A DNA stretch of 64,000 bases, taken from Candidatus Thiosymbion ectosymbiont of Catanema sp. Cochon2018. Lineage in GTDB: Bacteria > Pseudomonadota > Gammaproteobacteria > Chromatiales > Chromatiaceae. How positions within the stretch are numbered: position 1 is the first letter of the stretch; each line of letters begins with the position of its first letter. The notes below the pieces were generated by a model. It was given only the letters and a program-made list of their open reading frames with translations. It was not told the origin of the DNA and ran no database searches. Both the position numbers and the translations under genes were made by a program. Shown piece after piece: positions 1 through 8,239 of the stretch. The stretch lies in the NCBI GenBank assembly GCA_011392765.1, contig WYCW01000001.1:1801714-1865713 (forward strand). Direction: 5' to 3'.

Positions 1-1293
1 CCCTGGTCCTGTCCGCTGGGCGAGACACCGAGCGGCGACATGGGCGGCCCCGATGGCTACGCACTCGTCTTCCCGAAAGCGCTCGATACGGGGGCGACAA
101 CCGAATCTGGTATCAAAATGTTCGCGGAGCTTTTCCGCAACGGCAGGCGTCCGGGTGGATCCGCCGACCAGGATCAGGGCATCGAGCGCCCCGGCCTCGG
201 CGGAAATGATCTCGTCGTCGGATCGAGAGTCGGCCCCCGGGCGTTCCCGTCCCTGGGCCAACAAGGCCCGGTCGCAGATAGCCAGGGTGGCACTCAGAAT
301 CGGCTCGATCGCTTTCTCGTAGTCGGCGCGGCGGATCCATTCCTGGACTCGGACCTCTACGAGTCCGACTTGAAGCTCCTGCACCCACTCGGCTTCGTCC
401 TGTTCGGAAAGCCCCATCTTGACTCGCTCGGCCTTGCTCAGAAGCTCGTGCATATAGTCCGCAAACACGATTGGAGAAACCTTGCCGTCGGCCTCGGTGC
501 TATCGGATTTGCTATCTCTGGACTCGGCACCATCGGCCTCGGTACCGCCGGGTCCGGTACCATCGGACTCGCTATCGCCGCCGGAGTCGGTGCCATCGGG
601 TTTGGTGAGGTCTACACCCTGCTCGTGCAGACTGGGTCGGATAAGCCGTACCAGTTGCTTGTCGAAGTCCAAGCCGCCGAGAAACGGGTCTCCGTCATAG
701 GCCCTGCCATTGGCGCCGATACGGATGTGATTCCCCTCGCGGATACAAAGGCTGGCATCCATCGTACCCCCGCCGAGATCATAGACCAGGATGTGGGTTT
801 CTTCCTCGCTGTGCGCGATGCGCTCCTCCTGGTGGTAGGCGATGGCCGCGGCCACGGGCTCTCGAACGATATCGAGCACCTCGAGCCCCGCCAGGTTCGC
901 GGCCTTGCGCGTCTGCTTCAGCCGCTCCTCCGTAAAATGTGCGGGGACCGTGATGACCGCGGCGACCTCGCCGAGTGCCTCTTCGGCGTGCCCTTTGAGC
1001 TTGGCAAGAAAACGGGCGCTGATCTCGGTGGGGGTCAAGGGACCCTGCTGGAAGGGATAACGGACATTCAGGCCCATGTGACGCTTGATGAACCCATACC
1101 GATATGGAGGCTCGGCGCATTCTTTAGCGCGTTTGCCGATCAGGAAATCCCCGTTGGCCTGTTGCGCGATGACCGAGGGCATGGTCGTGCGCCCGTCGAT
1201 CTTGAGGATGCGGGGAGTGGCCCCCTCCAGATAGGCGACACAGCAGTTGGTCGTTCCCAGGTCGATTCCGATCGGCTTTTTCATTTTTTTCAT
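1..1293 (-). CDS. Hsp70 (DnaK-like) chaperone, C-terminus beyond window
   Basis: ATP-dependent Hsp70-family chaperone; 431 codons are visible and the frame is open to base 1. The N-terminus carries the phosphate-1 motif GIDLGTTN (residues 9-16); LVYDLGGGTMD and LILVGGSTRTP further on complete an actin-like ATPase domain. Unusual is a low-complexity Gly/Ser/Asp/Glu stretch of about 35 residues (encoded near 480-600) inserted after GGLDFD, in the lobe II region, where DnaK has only a short linker. The start at 1293 overlaps the stop of the preceding small gene (ATGA), implying translational coupling. It is the last visible gene of the 20-kb minus-strand cluster, so it is probably a dedicated rather than the housekeeping DnaK (inference). 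Family call is secure; the role is inferred. Confidence 0.93.
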   Translation of the reverse strand, partial: MKKMKKPIGIDLGTTNCCVAYLEGATPRILKIDGRTTMPSVIAQQANGDFLIGKRAKECAEPPYRYGFIKRHMGLNVRYPFQQGPLTPTEISARFLAKLKGHAEEALGEVAAVITVPAHFTEERLKQTRKAANLAGLEVLDIVREPVAAAIAYHQEERIAHSEEETHILVYDLGGGTMDASLCIREGNHIRIGANGRAYDGDPFLGGLDFDKQLVRLIRPSLHEQGVDLTKPDGTDSGGDSESDGTGPGGTEADGAESRDSKSDSTEADGKVSPIVFADYMHELLSKAERVKMGLSEQDEAEWVQELQVGLVEVRVQEWIRRADYEKAIEPILSATLAICDRALLAQGRERPGADSRSDDEIISAEAGALDALILVGGSTRTPAVAEKLREHFDTRFGCRPRIERFREDECVAIGAAHVAARCLAQRTGPG

Positions 1294-1580
1294 TTGGATC
1301 GCTCCTCATCGGGAAGCCCGAAACACAGTAGATCGAATGCCAGCCGTGCCGCCGGCTGACCCAATGCCCTCGCCGCCCGCCCCGCCTCACCTGGTCGTTC
1401 CACACGTCCGGTTTCGGGAAACGGCAGCTGCTCCTGAGCGTAGCGCTCGACTTCTTCCGCCTGGAACTGGATTTCCTGGGCGCTGGCATCGGCCCGTTGG
1501 ACGCCAAGTACCTTAAAAGGGTTGTCCTGGTGCGGATCCTCGGCGAACAATAAGGGATTTTCTATTACAAGTTTCGCCAT
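1290..1580 (-). CDS. Small J-domain-like or Hsp70-partner protein
   Basis: A 96-residue soluble protein. The central part reads NPFKVLGVQRADASAQEIQ, which resembles the first helices of a J domain (xxYxVLGVxxxAsxxEIxxA), but no HPD tripeptide is present and the middle is Glu/Arg rich. The C-terminal part, ALGQPAARLAFDLLCFG, resembles a short docking helix. Its stop overlaps the Hsp70 start by ATGA, so the two products are probably made together. Because HPD is missing, it would not be expected to stimulate ATP hydrolysis as a normal DnaJ does; it may be an adaptor or assembly factor for the following Hsp70. The J-like similarity is my pattern reading and is only moderately certain; the gene itself is well supported by coupling and position. 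Confidence 0.7.
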   Translation of the reverse strand: MAKLVIENPLLFAEDPHQDNPFKVLGVQRADASAQEIQFQAEEVERYAQEQLPFPETGRVERPGEAGRAARALGQPAARLAFDLLCFGLPDEERSK

Positions 1581-1675
1581 CTGTTTTCTCCTTCTGTTTT
1601 TCTTCCACTCAGTTTATGGACGGGAGGCAAATCGGACTTGCAGCGGAACGGAACATCCACTCTGTTTATCCTTCT

Positions 1676-3502
1676 TCACTCCCGCTCCCGTGACTGTTCG
1701 GAATCCTCTCTGGAATCAGGCTCGACAGAGTCATGATCCCCAGGATTCCCATTTTCGCGGCCGGAAGCCGTAGAGGAAAACCGACCAGTTGCCGCTCTCC
1801 CTGTGTGTGACACCAGCAGATTGATAAAAATCACAATGAATATCAGCTCGTAGATATTCGCCATGGTCGAGATGAATTTCGACATCGAAGAACGGGGTTG
1901 TATATCTCCGTATCCGGTCGTTGTGATCGTATAGGTGGCAAAATAGATGAAATCGAGGAAGGATGGCGGATGGTTTTGGTTAAACGCCTGGTTCAATCGC
2001 TTTATTTCACCATCGACTTTCTTTGCATTTTCCTTTACCCTGTTTTCTACGGTGGTGTTGAAGCACTTCATCAGTCGATCAAGTGCCTGACCATGCCAGG
2101 ACTCCAATTCTTGTAAAGCAGACGATAGAGAGTTGCGTATAGGTTCCATTGGATTTTTTGGGTGAAACCGTATCAGGACACGTTGACATCCGCCGCTCTC
2201 TGTTTCTTCATTGCATCCGAAAATTTCCGCATCTGCCGATATCTGGAAACGACGGCTGAGCGTACTGGCATCGGACATAGCATCAGACATGGCATCAGAT
2301 ATTAGCTCGATGGCCTTTTTAATTCTCTGTGAAGCGACTCTCCTATTACCCTCGATAGTCCCTTCCTCCGTTGTATACGCAATTATCTCTATTACTCCAA
2401 GTCGGGTCGGTTCTGTCCTCCCGTTGCTAATTCTATTTAGGATAGACTCGATATTTGTTCTATCACCTGCTTCATTCGCCAAATTGTCGTTGGAATCGAA
2501 ATCCAAATGTACACTGGGAATCGCTTCATCAGAAACCGGATCCTTCCACTCGGGTTCCCGATATTTGGGGAACTCGATGTTTTCGCAGACAACAGAATCT
2601 TCACCATGGTTCATTGTGGCGGGGCTTACTTCGTCTGTTCCATCTCCACTTGAATGATCTGTAATAAGGCCCTTTTTATTCCCTGCCTCTCTCTCATTTC
2701 CATCGTGATTCATCGCGAGTGAATGAAGTCCGTTCTCGCGTGGCTTCCATTCCGTATGAGTGGAAGCCTGTCTGTAGAAAAAGGATAGGTCATGAAATGC
2801 ATAGGCCAACGAGAAAAGGATGATGACACTTATAAATACCACCATGGCCATGCCGAGAAGGTACATTGGCGAACGTTCGGATCCCTTTGCTAACTTTTCT
2901 GGTTCATCACGCTCGTCATCCGAGAAAATCACGAAAGAATTTTTCCAACTTTCTTGTTGCTCTTGATAAACACGATCTGGATAAAATTCTCCCTGTACGT
3001 GTCTGTATGCTGTACGGATAATCGGTGTTAGCAAGACCACAGTCACAATCAAGGAGAGAATACATAAGGCTTCAAGACCCCAATAATACCAAGGTAACCA
3101 GCTCGGTTTAGAAGACTTTTCGGAAAACAGATAGTTTCCCATAGCACCGAGGCCCAAGTAACCGACAAAAAAGGTAAGATAAACCCCATAACAATAACGG
3201 GTAACATGAGAAAAGTGGCTGCAAAATTTTTCCTCACTAGTGCAGTCACTCCCCTCTTTTATGTAGTGCTTCTTATATTTATTTCGGGATACTTCTGACA
3301 CAACAACTGGCAATATAAAAGCGACTCCTAAAAGGAATACTTCATACCAATTACGGACTGGCCTCATAGGGCTAGTCAGAAGCCACTGCCCGTCCCGATT
3401 GGCATATATCATTAGCGCATCCAATGCAACTAAGAGAACGAATAATAGAACAGCAATAGCTATACTAATAATAAAGAACCGCCAAAAAGATTTGTTCGGC
3501 AT
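1676..3502 (-). CDS. Membrane protein with potassium-channel pore (GYGD filter)
   Basis: A 608-residue integral membrane protein. The N-terminal third has about five hydrophobic segments (near residues 5-30, 45-62, 95-115, 140-165 and 215-240). A soluble central region follows, and near residue 530 there is TITTTGYGDIQP, the signature selectivity filter of potassium channels, followed by a TM helix (IYELIFIVIFINLL). A charged tail ends the protein. The central region has an OmpA-like look (VIEIIAYTTEEGTIEGNRRVASQRI, split by my reading into strand, loop and N-R-AS-R helix), but this is weak. The start is ATG at 3502 with GGGGG about eight bases upstream; a longer TTG-started frame to 3538 is less likely. 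It belongs to the minus-strand cluster. A role as ion-flux effector is inference; a K+ pore is well supported by the filter. Confidence 0.85.
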   Translation of the reverse strand: MPNKSFWRFFIISIAIAVLLFVLLVALDALMIYANRDGQWLLTSPMRPVRNWYEVFLLGVAFILPVVVSEVSRNKYKKHYIKEGSDCTSEEKFCSHFSHVTRYCYGVYLTFFVGYLGLGAMGNYLFSEKSSKPSWLPWYYWGLEALCILSLIVTVVLLTPIIRTAYRHVQGEFYPDRVYQEQQESWKNSFVIFSDDERDEPEKLAKGSERSPMYLLGMAMVVFISVIILFSLAYAFHDLSFFYRQASTHTEWKPRENGLHSLAMNHDGNEREAGNKKGLITDHSSGDGTDEVSPATMNHGEDSVVCENIEFPKYREPEWKDPVSDEAIPSVHLDFDSNDNLANEAGDRTNIESILNRISNGRTEPTRLGVIEIIAYTTEEGTIEGNRRVASQRIKKAIELISDAMSDAMSDASTLSRRFQISADAEIFGCNEETESGGCQRVLIRFHPKNPMEPIRNSLSSALQELESWHGQALDRLMKCFNTTVENRVKENAKKVDGEIKRLNQAFNQNHPPSFLDFIYFATYTITTTGYGDIQPRSSMSKFISTMANIYELIFIVIFINLLVSHTGRAATGRFSSTASGRENGNPGDHDSVEPDSREDSEQSRERE

Positions 3503-3735
3503 TGTAAGCCCCCATGAACTATACGAAATCCGGATCAAGGACCATGCTCAACGCAGGGCGCGGAACATAGCGCGAGGCTCCCGGTCTTCGGGCACGATCC
3601 GGCGTCCTCCAAAAAGATTTGTTCGGCATTGTAAGTCCCCGTGAACTATACGAAATCCGGATCAAGGACCATGCTCAACGCAGGGCGCGGAACATAGCGC
3701 GGAGCTCCCGGTCTGCGGGCGCGATCCGGCGTCCT
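3482..3735. repeat. 127-bp imperfect tandem duplication at a gene junction
   Basis: Bases 3482-3608 and 3609-3735 are the same 127-bp unit with only a handful of differences. The unit spans the last 20 codons of the helical gene (3675-4544), the intergenic spacer and the first seven codons (MPNKSFW) of the channel gene. The upstream copy leaves a decoy ATG at 3629, whose frame runs about 36 codons and ends just before the true channel start. The mismatches suggest the duplication is not recent. Confidence 0.93.
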
Positions 3736-4544
3736 CGTCGCAGGACCCGCAGCGCCTGATCCCGGTCGGAAATGCCCAGATAAGCGACGAGAGCTTTGTA
3801 ACCGTCCACTAACTCAACGGGATCGCTACACCCCTGCCGGGCCAGTACCCTGAGATGCCGCGACAACACCCGTGACAGGCGCCGGATCCTGAATCTGGTA
3901 CGCCGTCCCGACTTGGACATGGCGCGCATGAGCGGGGCATCTTTGGTCCCCCTTTTTCGCTTCTGTCTTTCCTCGTACTTGTCTCGCAGCAATTCCCGAA
4001 TCTGGATCACGCAGATCCGCATGGCCAGCAGCCGTGCCCGTTCGATTCCGGCATCGATCGCCAGCAGGCGCTGGGCCGACTGAAAGAGCGCAAGGCGCCG
4101 TTCCTCGGTCTCTTCTTCCAGGTTGTGTCCCGGCTCGCTGCCCTGCAGGTACTCGCGCGTCAGACGGTCGCGGTAGAGTCTGAGCGTGTCCTCGCCCAGG
4201 TGGACCGCAAGCGGTTCCGCGGACACGAGTACCTGCCAGTGGACCCGAGCCAAGGACAGGTCGCCGGATCGGGCGGCGCTCAGGGTGCGCTCGAAGTGGA
4301 GATCGAGCAACCAGCGGGGCCAATACTTGAGAAAATCCTTGACCAGGGCCTCGGGGTCGAGGCGTCCGGGGATCCGTCGTGCGCGGTCTAACAGATCCGC
4401 ATGCCACGCCGCGTCGGTCAGCAGATCGGCAAACCCCGCCAGGGCCGCATGAAAGTGGGCGGCGCCTTCCTGGAGGTGACCCGCCCGCATGGCCGCAAAG
4501 GCGTCTCGATGCCGCAGGAATGCCGATTGGTAGGTGTCGCCCAT
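3675..4544 (-). CDS. Helical protein of unknown function, vWA-linked
   Basis: A 289-residue protein, predicted almost wholly alpha-helical and rich in Arg, Leu and Ala. The N-terminal half alternates helices in a TPR-like rhythm (AFAAMRAGHLQEGAAHFHAAL; FERTLSAARSGDLSLARVHW, both read as short segments), which is suggestive only. A strongly basic segment (KRKRGTKDAPLMRAMSKSGRRTR region, about residues 195-220) precedes a C-terminal helical bundle. No catalytic motif is visible. It starts three bases after the vWA-like gene ends, so it is clearly part of the same transcript. The last 20 codons are duplicated in the downstream spacer. I do not recognise the family; an adaptor or scaffold role would fit the context. 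Confidence 0.75.
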   Translation of the reverse strand: MGDTYQSAFLRHRDAFAAMRAGHLQEGAAHFHAALAGFADLLTDAAWHADLLDRARRIPGRLDPEALVKDFLKYWPRWLLDLHFERTLSAARSGDLSLARVHWQVLVSAEPLAVHLGEDTLRLYRDRLTREYLQGSEPGHNLEEETEERRLALFQSAQRLLAIDAGIERARLLAMRICVIQIRELLRDKYEERQKRKRGTKDAPLMRAMSKSGRRTRFRIRRLSRVLSRHLRVLARQGCSDPVELVDGYKALVAYLGISDRDQALRVLRRGRRIAPADRELRAMFRALR

Positions 4545-4547
4545 GAC

Positions 4548-5726
4548 TCAAAAGACCGATGGTAAGAAATTCAACACGAGAAACTCCTTCCCCGCCTCTC
4601 GATACCGACCATAGGCGCTGGCCCTGACGTGCTTCGGCTCCCGGTACTCGGGCAGCGCCCCTGCGCGTAGAGGAAGGGGAAACAAAAGGCACCTGGATTG
4701 ATCCTGGTTGGAAATCGGAAACGGCTCCTGGCCACGGACGAGTAGACAGCCACCACATCCGGCACACCGAAGCCTCTGCGGAGGCTCACGCTCGATGCTC
4801 TGGGGTTCACGGACTTTCCCGCAGGAATGGATGACTTGCGCTTTCCCTACTGTCTCCAGCGACTCCAGGGCATCCCGATCCCAAGGGGCCAACAGGAGCT
4901 CGGCGATGCGCGCCATCTCCCGGGCATGGGGGGGATATCCGTCTTGGGGCTTCGTCCAGGTCAGGGGATAACTATCGGTCGCCGAACCTAACCGGGGTTC
5001 AGGCTCTTCCCCCCCGAGGTAACAGAGTCCCAGCTCATTGCCTGGGAGGACCCGCAAGTCCGTCCCGACAGGCACAATGGGCGCGGGCCCGAAACGATAG
5101 ACTGCCCGTGCCGTTTCGGGGCCAGGGTCCACAAGGAGCTCCTGAGGGGGGCGCTCGAGTGGGTCCAGGAGGGTCGGTCTCCATTGTCGGATCAGGTCAT
5201 CCCATACCCCCAGTCCACCGTCGCCCGGCAGGTCGGGAACGATCAGAAAGATATGGTCCCGGGAGATCCAGGTGGGTAGGGGTGCGGCGACGGCGTCGTG
5301 GATCGCGCCATCGCTCAGGATCAGCAGGTAGTCCTCCCAATCGGACCCATGTGCCCGCTCACACCTGGCATCGATCTCCCTCACCGTCTCGGCCAGCCAG
5401 GAGCCACGGTTAAAAGGTTCCAGCCGCTCGATGAGATCATGGACCAGGTGTTCGGGGACCTGTCCGCGTTCCCGCTCCAACAGCGGATCGCGCTCCCCCA
5501 TCGTCCACAGGTTCACGACATCCTGCGGGTCGAGGATCCGGGCAAGCCGTTCCAATAGGCTCCGTATGAAGAGCCTGTGATTATCCTGGGACCGGAAGGA
5601 GTCCGTCGTATCGACCACCAGAAACACCCGCCGCCGGCCGGTGCAGGCGGGAATATCGGCACAATCCACGTACCAGAGTGTCTCTCCCCCTTTGGTCTCC
5701 TTATAAAGATCCGCTTCGATTTCCAT
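4548..5726 (-). CDS. vWA-like domain protein with C-terminal cysteine cluster
   Basis: A 392-residue protein. The segment VFLVVDTTDSF (near residue 35) is a MIDAS-type DxTxS at the end of a beta strand, and DYLLILSDGAIHD about 110 residues later supplies the second metal-site Asp-Gly, as in von Willebrand A domains. The C-terminal half has a possible zinc knuckle (HSCGK ... RCAGCGGCLL). vWA proteins pair with ATPases and GTPases in several bacterial conflict and chaperone systems, probably as metal-dependent protein-binding modules. The preferred start is ATG 5726, with GGAG seven bases upstream; a GTG at 5750 would overlap the preceding gene. The gene lies four bases after the radical SAM gene. 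The vWA call rests on motif spacing and is moderately confident. Confidence 0.75.
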   Translation of the reverse strand: MEIEADLYKETKGGETLWYVDCADIPACTGRRRVFLVVDTTDSFRSQDNHRLFIRSLLERLARILDPQDVVNLWTMGERDPLLERERGQVPEHLVHDLIERLEPFNRGSWLAETVREIDARCERAHGSDWEDYLLILSDGAIHDAVAAPLPTWISRDHIFLIVPDLPGDGGLGVWDDLIRQWRPTLLDPLERPPQELLVDPGPETARAVYRFGPAPIVPVGTDLRVLPGNELGLCYLGGEEPEPRLGSATDSYPLTWTKPQDGYPPHAREMARIAELLLAPWDRDALESLETVGKAQVIHSCGKVREPQSIEREPPQRLRCAGCGGCLLVRGQEPFPISNQDQSRCLLFPLPLRAGALPEYREPKHVRASAYGRYREAGKEFLVLNFLPSVF

Positions 5727-5730
5727 CGCA

Positions 5731-6351
5731 TCACTCCAGGAGTAGGCCACGGCCCTCGATCAGGCGGGTAAGTGCATGCATATCTCGACCTTTGCCCCCC
5801 GTACCTACCAGCCTCAGCCACCCATCGGCTTGCAGATCCGCCTGGATCTGGGGCCGGTCGAGGGCGCGTAGCCGCTCCCTCGGGATTCGCGATCCGAACA
5901 GGAATACCCGCTGATTATCCGATCCGAGCAGGGGGTGGTCACTGGGCCGATGCCGCACGAAGGGACCGTCCACGAGCACGTCGAGTCTCCTGAGCAGGGC
6001 GATCGCCCCGTCGATCTCGCCCGCGAGCAAGTGCTCCAATCCGTATCCGCTGTAGGCGAGGATCGGCGTCTCGGGGACCTCTGCGCGGATCTGTCCGCAG
6101 AGCTCCGCCAGGGCCGGTGCCTGGGCAAAGGGCTCGCCTCCGGAGAGGACCAAGGCGCCGGGGTCAGCGAGAAAGTCTTTGGCGAGCTCCGCCGGCGTGA
6201 ATGTCCGGCAGCGTAATGCCATGTCCCGCGCATCCCGGTTGAAGCAGCCGGGACAACTTAGCGGACACCCCTGGACCCAGACGAACAGGGCGGGTCCGAG
6301 CAGGGGGCAGGCGCCCCGCCACAGGGAACGGATGTTGAGCACCGCCTTCAT
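5731..6351 (-). CDS. Radical SAM activase-like protein (NrdG-type)
   Basis: A 206-residue single-domain radical SAM protein. CPLSCPGC at residues 29-36 is the CxxxCxxC that binds the 4Fe-4S cluster and SAM, and VLSGGEPFAQ is the GGE SAM-binding motif. Size and motif order resemble the activases of anaerobic ribonucleotide reductase and pyruvate formate-lyase, but no glycyl-radical enzyme lies nearby. The start at 6351 overlaps the stop of the AAA+ gene as ATGA, so it is translationally coupled to a Clp-type ATPase; a longer frame to 6402 is not needed. Its substrate is probably a protein or peptide of this cluster, perhaps one of the cysteine-rich or FGE-like members (inference). Confidence 0.88.
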   Translation of the reverse strand: MKAVLNIRSLWRGACPLLGPALFVWVQGCPLSCPGCFNRDARDMALRCRTFTPAELAKDFLADPGALVLSGGEPFAQAPALAELCGQIRAEVPETPILAYSGYGLEHLLAGEIDGAIALLRRLDVLVDGPFVRHRPSDHPLLGSDNQRVFLFGSRIPRERLRALDRPQIQADLQADGWLRLVGTGGKGRDMHALTRLIEGRGLLLE

Positions 6352-8234
6352 GCCCGTTCCCCACGAGCGGTGATTCCCAGTCGATCTTCCTCCTCGATCC
6401 ACTGGTAACCGAAGGTGCCCTGAATACCGAACTCCAGCAGCCCGGCGGAATCGAGAAAGCGGGAAATGCCTTTGCCGAGCTTGGTCGACAGGACATTGTT
6501 GACGTCGCGCAATCCATATCGCTCATAGTCGACATGAGACAGCAACCTCTCTACTACCGCGTCGTCGGCTTCGCGAAGTTGCGCCTGCTCACCCAGCCGC
6601 GCATTGATGCCGGCGGTGATCCTGTGCAGCTTGTCGGTTATATCCGCCTTGGCGTCCTCTCGGCCTATATAGTTGAAGACCACGATGCCGCTCTTGAGAC
6701 GGTTGAAGATCTCGGGACGCTCGATTTCTTCGAAAAACTCCTTTACCTGGGTAGTAAAAAAATCCACGATCTGCTCGCGCCCGTTACCCGGCGACCGCCC
6801 TTGGGGGGAGGTGATGGCCGTGTCCTCCAACGCATCCGTGCCGATATTGCTGGTGAAGATCAGACCGGTCTGAGAGAAATCCACCGTCTCACCCTTGCCG
6901 TCCGTGAGCCGCGCGCCATCCAGTATCTGGAGGAAGATGTCGAGGATGCGCTCATGGGCCTTCTCTATCTCATCGAAGAGCACGAGTGAAAAGGGACGCT
7001 CCTTTACCCAGTTGGTGAGTTGTCCGCCCTCGGAGAACCCGATGTAGCTCGGCGGCGCCCCGATCAGCCGTTGCACGCTGTGATCCTGCCGGTACTCGCT
7101 CATGTCGATAACCTTCAGGCCATCGGGCGAGCCGGTCAGAAATTCCGCCATACGGCGCGCCATCATAGTCTTCCCGACCCCGGTCCCGCCGACGAAGAAG
7201 CGCACCAGGGGCGGTCTGCGTGCGTCCGGGTCGATCAGCTTGCCTATATCCCATTTGCCCTGGAGGAGGGCATCCTTGACCGTATCCCGCGCCTCGCTCT
7301 GGCCACGAATCGGGGCCAGGCTTCGGTCCGCGTCGGCCTCGCTGCCGATATTGGTCCAGGGGTTCTCCCGCTTCCCGAAGTGCAGGAGGTCCTGGAGCTC
7401 GGGTAAGGCCCCCACCCCCACCTGTTCTTGCTGCGACAGACGCGCCAACTGCTCCAGCTCGCGCAGGCGGGCGCCCTCCGTGATACGGGCGAGGTGCTCG
7501 GGTTGGTAGCCTTCGACCGAATGGAAGGCCTGCTTGTTGCGGCGAAAATACTCGTAGCGCTCCCTGTAGCCGGGTAAGGGAACGCGAATGACAGCGGTAT
7601 CCGGGTCCACACCCAGAAACTCCGTCGGAATCAGGTTGTCGTCCGAGTACAGGAGGACCGCGAGATTACGCAATGTCGACGGAGTAACCGGACCCTCCGC
7701 CGGGACTGGGGCGTCTGTGTCGCCTTCCTGCTCCGGCTGGTTTGGTTCCGCGGCGGTGGAGGCATCGGCAGCGGCGGCCGTGAGGCGGTGCAGCGCGACC
7801 GCTTCCTCCGACGGCATCCGAAACCGCTGCTCCTGCAGCTTCAGAATACAGACCGCCGGGACCTGGGGATCCGCCAACATCCGATGCAGCCGGTTGAGGA
7901 CCACCAATGGATTGGACGGATCTGCGCGCCGCGTGAGGGGCTGGCCACCACCCAGCTGCATCAGGGCCGTCAATCCCTCCCGAGGTTCCTTGTCTTCCCA
8001 GCGATGGATCACCGGATCCGAGCCATGGTCGAAGCACACGATGCGACGGTAACCGGCTTCCCGCAAACCCGCGACTAACCAGTCCACCAGTCCCACGGGC
8101 CGCTGCTCCCGGTCGAGTACCGCGTCCAGTACATTGCCCTGCAGGACGATCCTGTGGGCCGTGGTCAGGGCTACGTCGAAGCGGCTCTTCCAGCCCACCA
8201 GGGATGCACTTTCATTGTTCGTAGGGTCGTTCAT
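6348..8234 (-). CDS. Clp/Hsp100-type AAA+ ATPase with degenerate N-terminal module
   Basis: A 628-residue protein. The C-terminal half is a complete AAA+ module of the ClpA/ClpB second-ring type: Walker A GGTGVGKT (349-356), aromatic pore loop SYIGF (396-400), Walker B LVLFDE (417-422), the linked IEKAH, sensor-1 TSN (461-463) and a C-terminal small domain. Residues 1-300 look like an AAA-like fold without Walker motifs, with a Glu/Pro/Ala-rich linker near 160-185. It therefore probably forms a hexameric unfoldase with one active ring. No ClpP-docking IGF loop stands out. It lies between a coiled-coil gene (five-base gap) and the coupled radical SAM gene. The family is certain; the client is unknown. 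It is not housekeeping ClpB, which has two active rings. Confidence 0.93.
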   Translation of the reverse strand: MNDPTNNESASLVGWKSRFDVALTTAHRIVLQGNVLDAVLDREQRPVGLVDWLVAGLREAGYRRIVCFDHGSDPVIHRWEDKEPREGLTALMQLGGGQPLTRRADPSNPLVVLNRLHRMLADPQVPAVCILKLQEQRFRMPSEEAVALHRLTAAAADASTAAEPNQPEQEGDTDAPVPAEGPVTPSTLRNLAVLLYSDDNLIPTEFLGVDPDTAVIRVPLPGYRERYEYFRRNKQAFHSVEGYQPEHLARITEGARLRELEQLARLSQQEQVGVGALPELQDLLHFGKRENPWTNIGSEADADRSLAPIRGQSEARDTVKDALLQGKWDIGKLIDPDARRPPLVRFFVGGTGVGKTMMARRMAEFLTGSPDGLKVIDMSEYRQDHSVQRLIGAPPSYIGFSEGGQLTNWVKERPFSLVLFDEIEKAHERILDIFLQILDGARLTDGKGETVDFSQTGLIFTSNIGTDALEDTAITSPQGRSPGNGREQIVDFFTTQVKEFFEEIERPEIFNRLKSGIVVFNYIGREDAKADITDKLHRITAGINARLGEQAQLREADDAVVERLLSHVDYERYGLRDVNNVLSTKLGKGISRFLDSAGLLEFGIQGTFGYQWIEEEDRLGITARGERA

Positions 8235-8239
8235 GGTCG

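Noticed and set aside
40..1359. A 439-codon plus-strand frame
   Set aside because: It is the complement of the Hsp70 gene; the minus strand shows all Hsp70 motifs.
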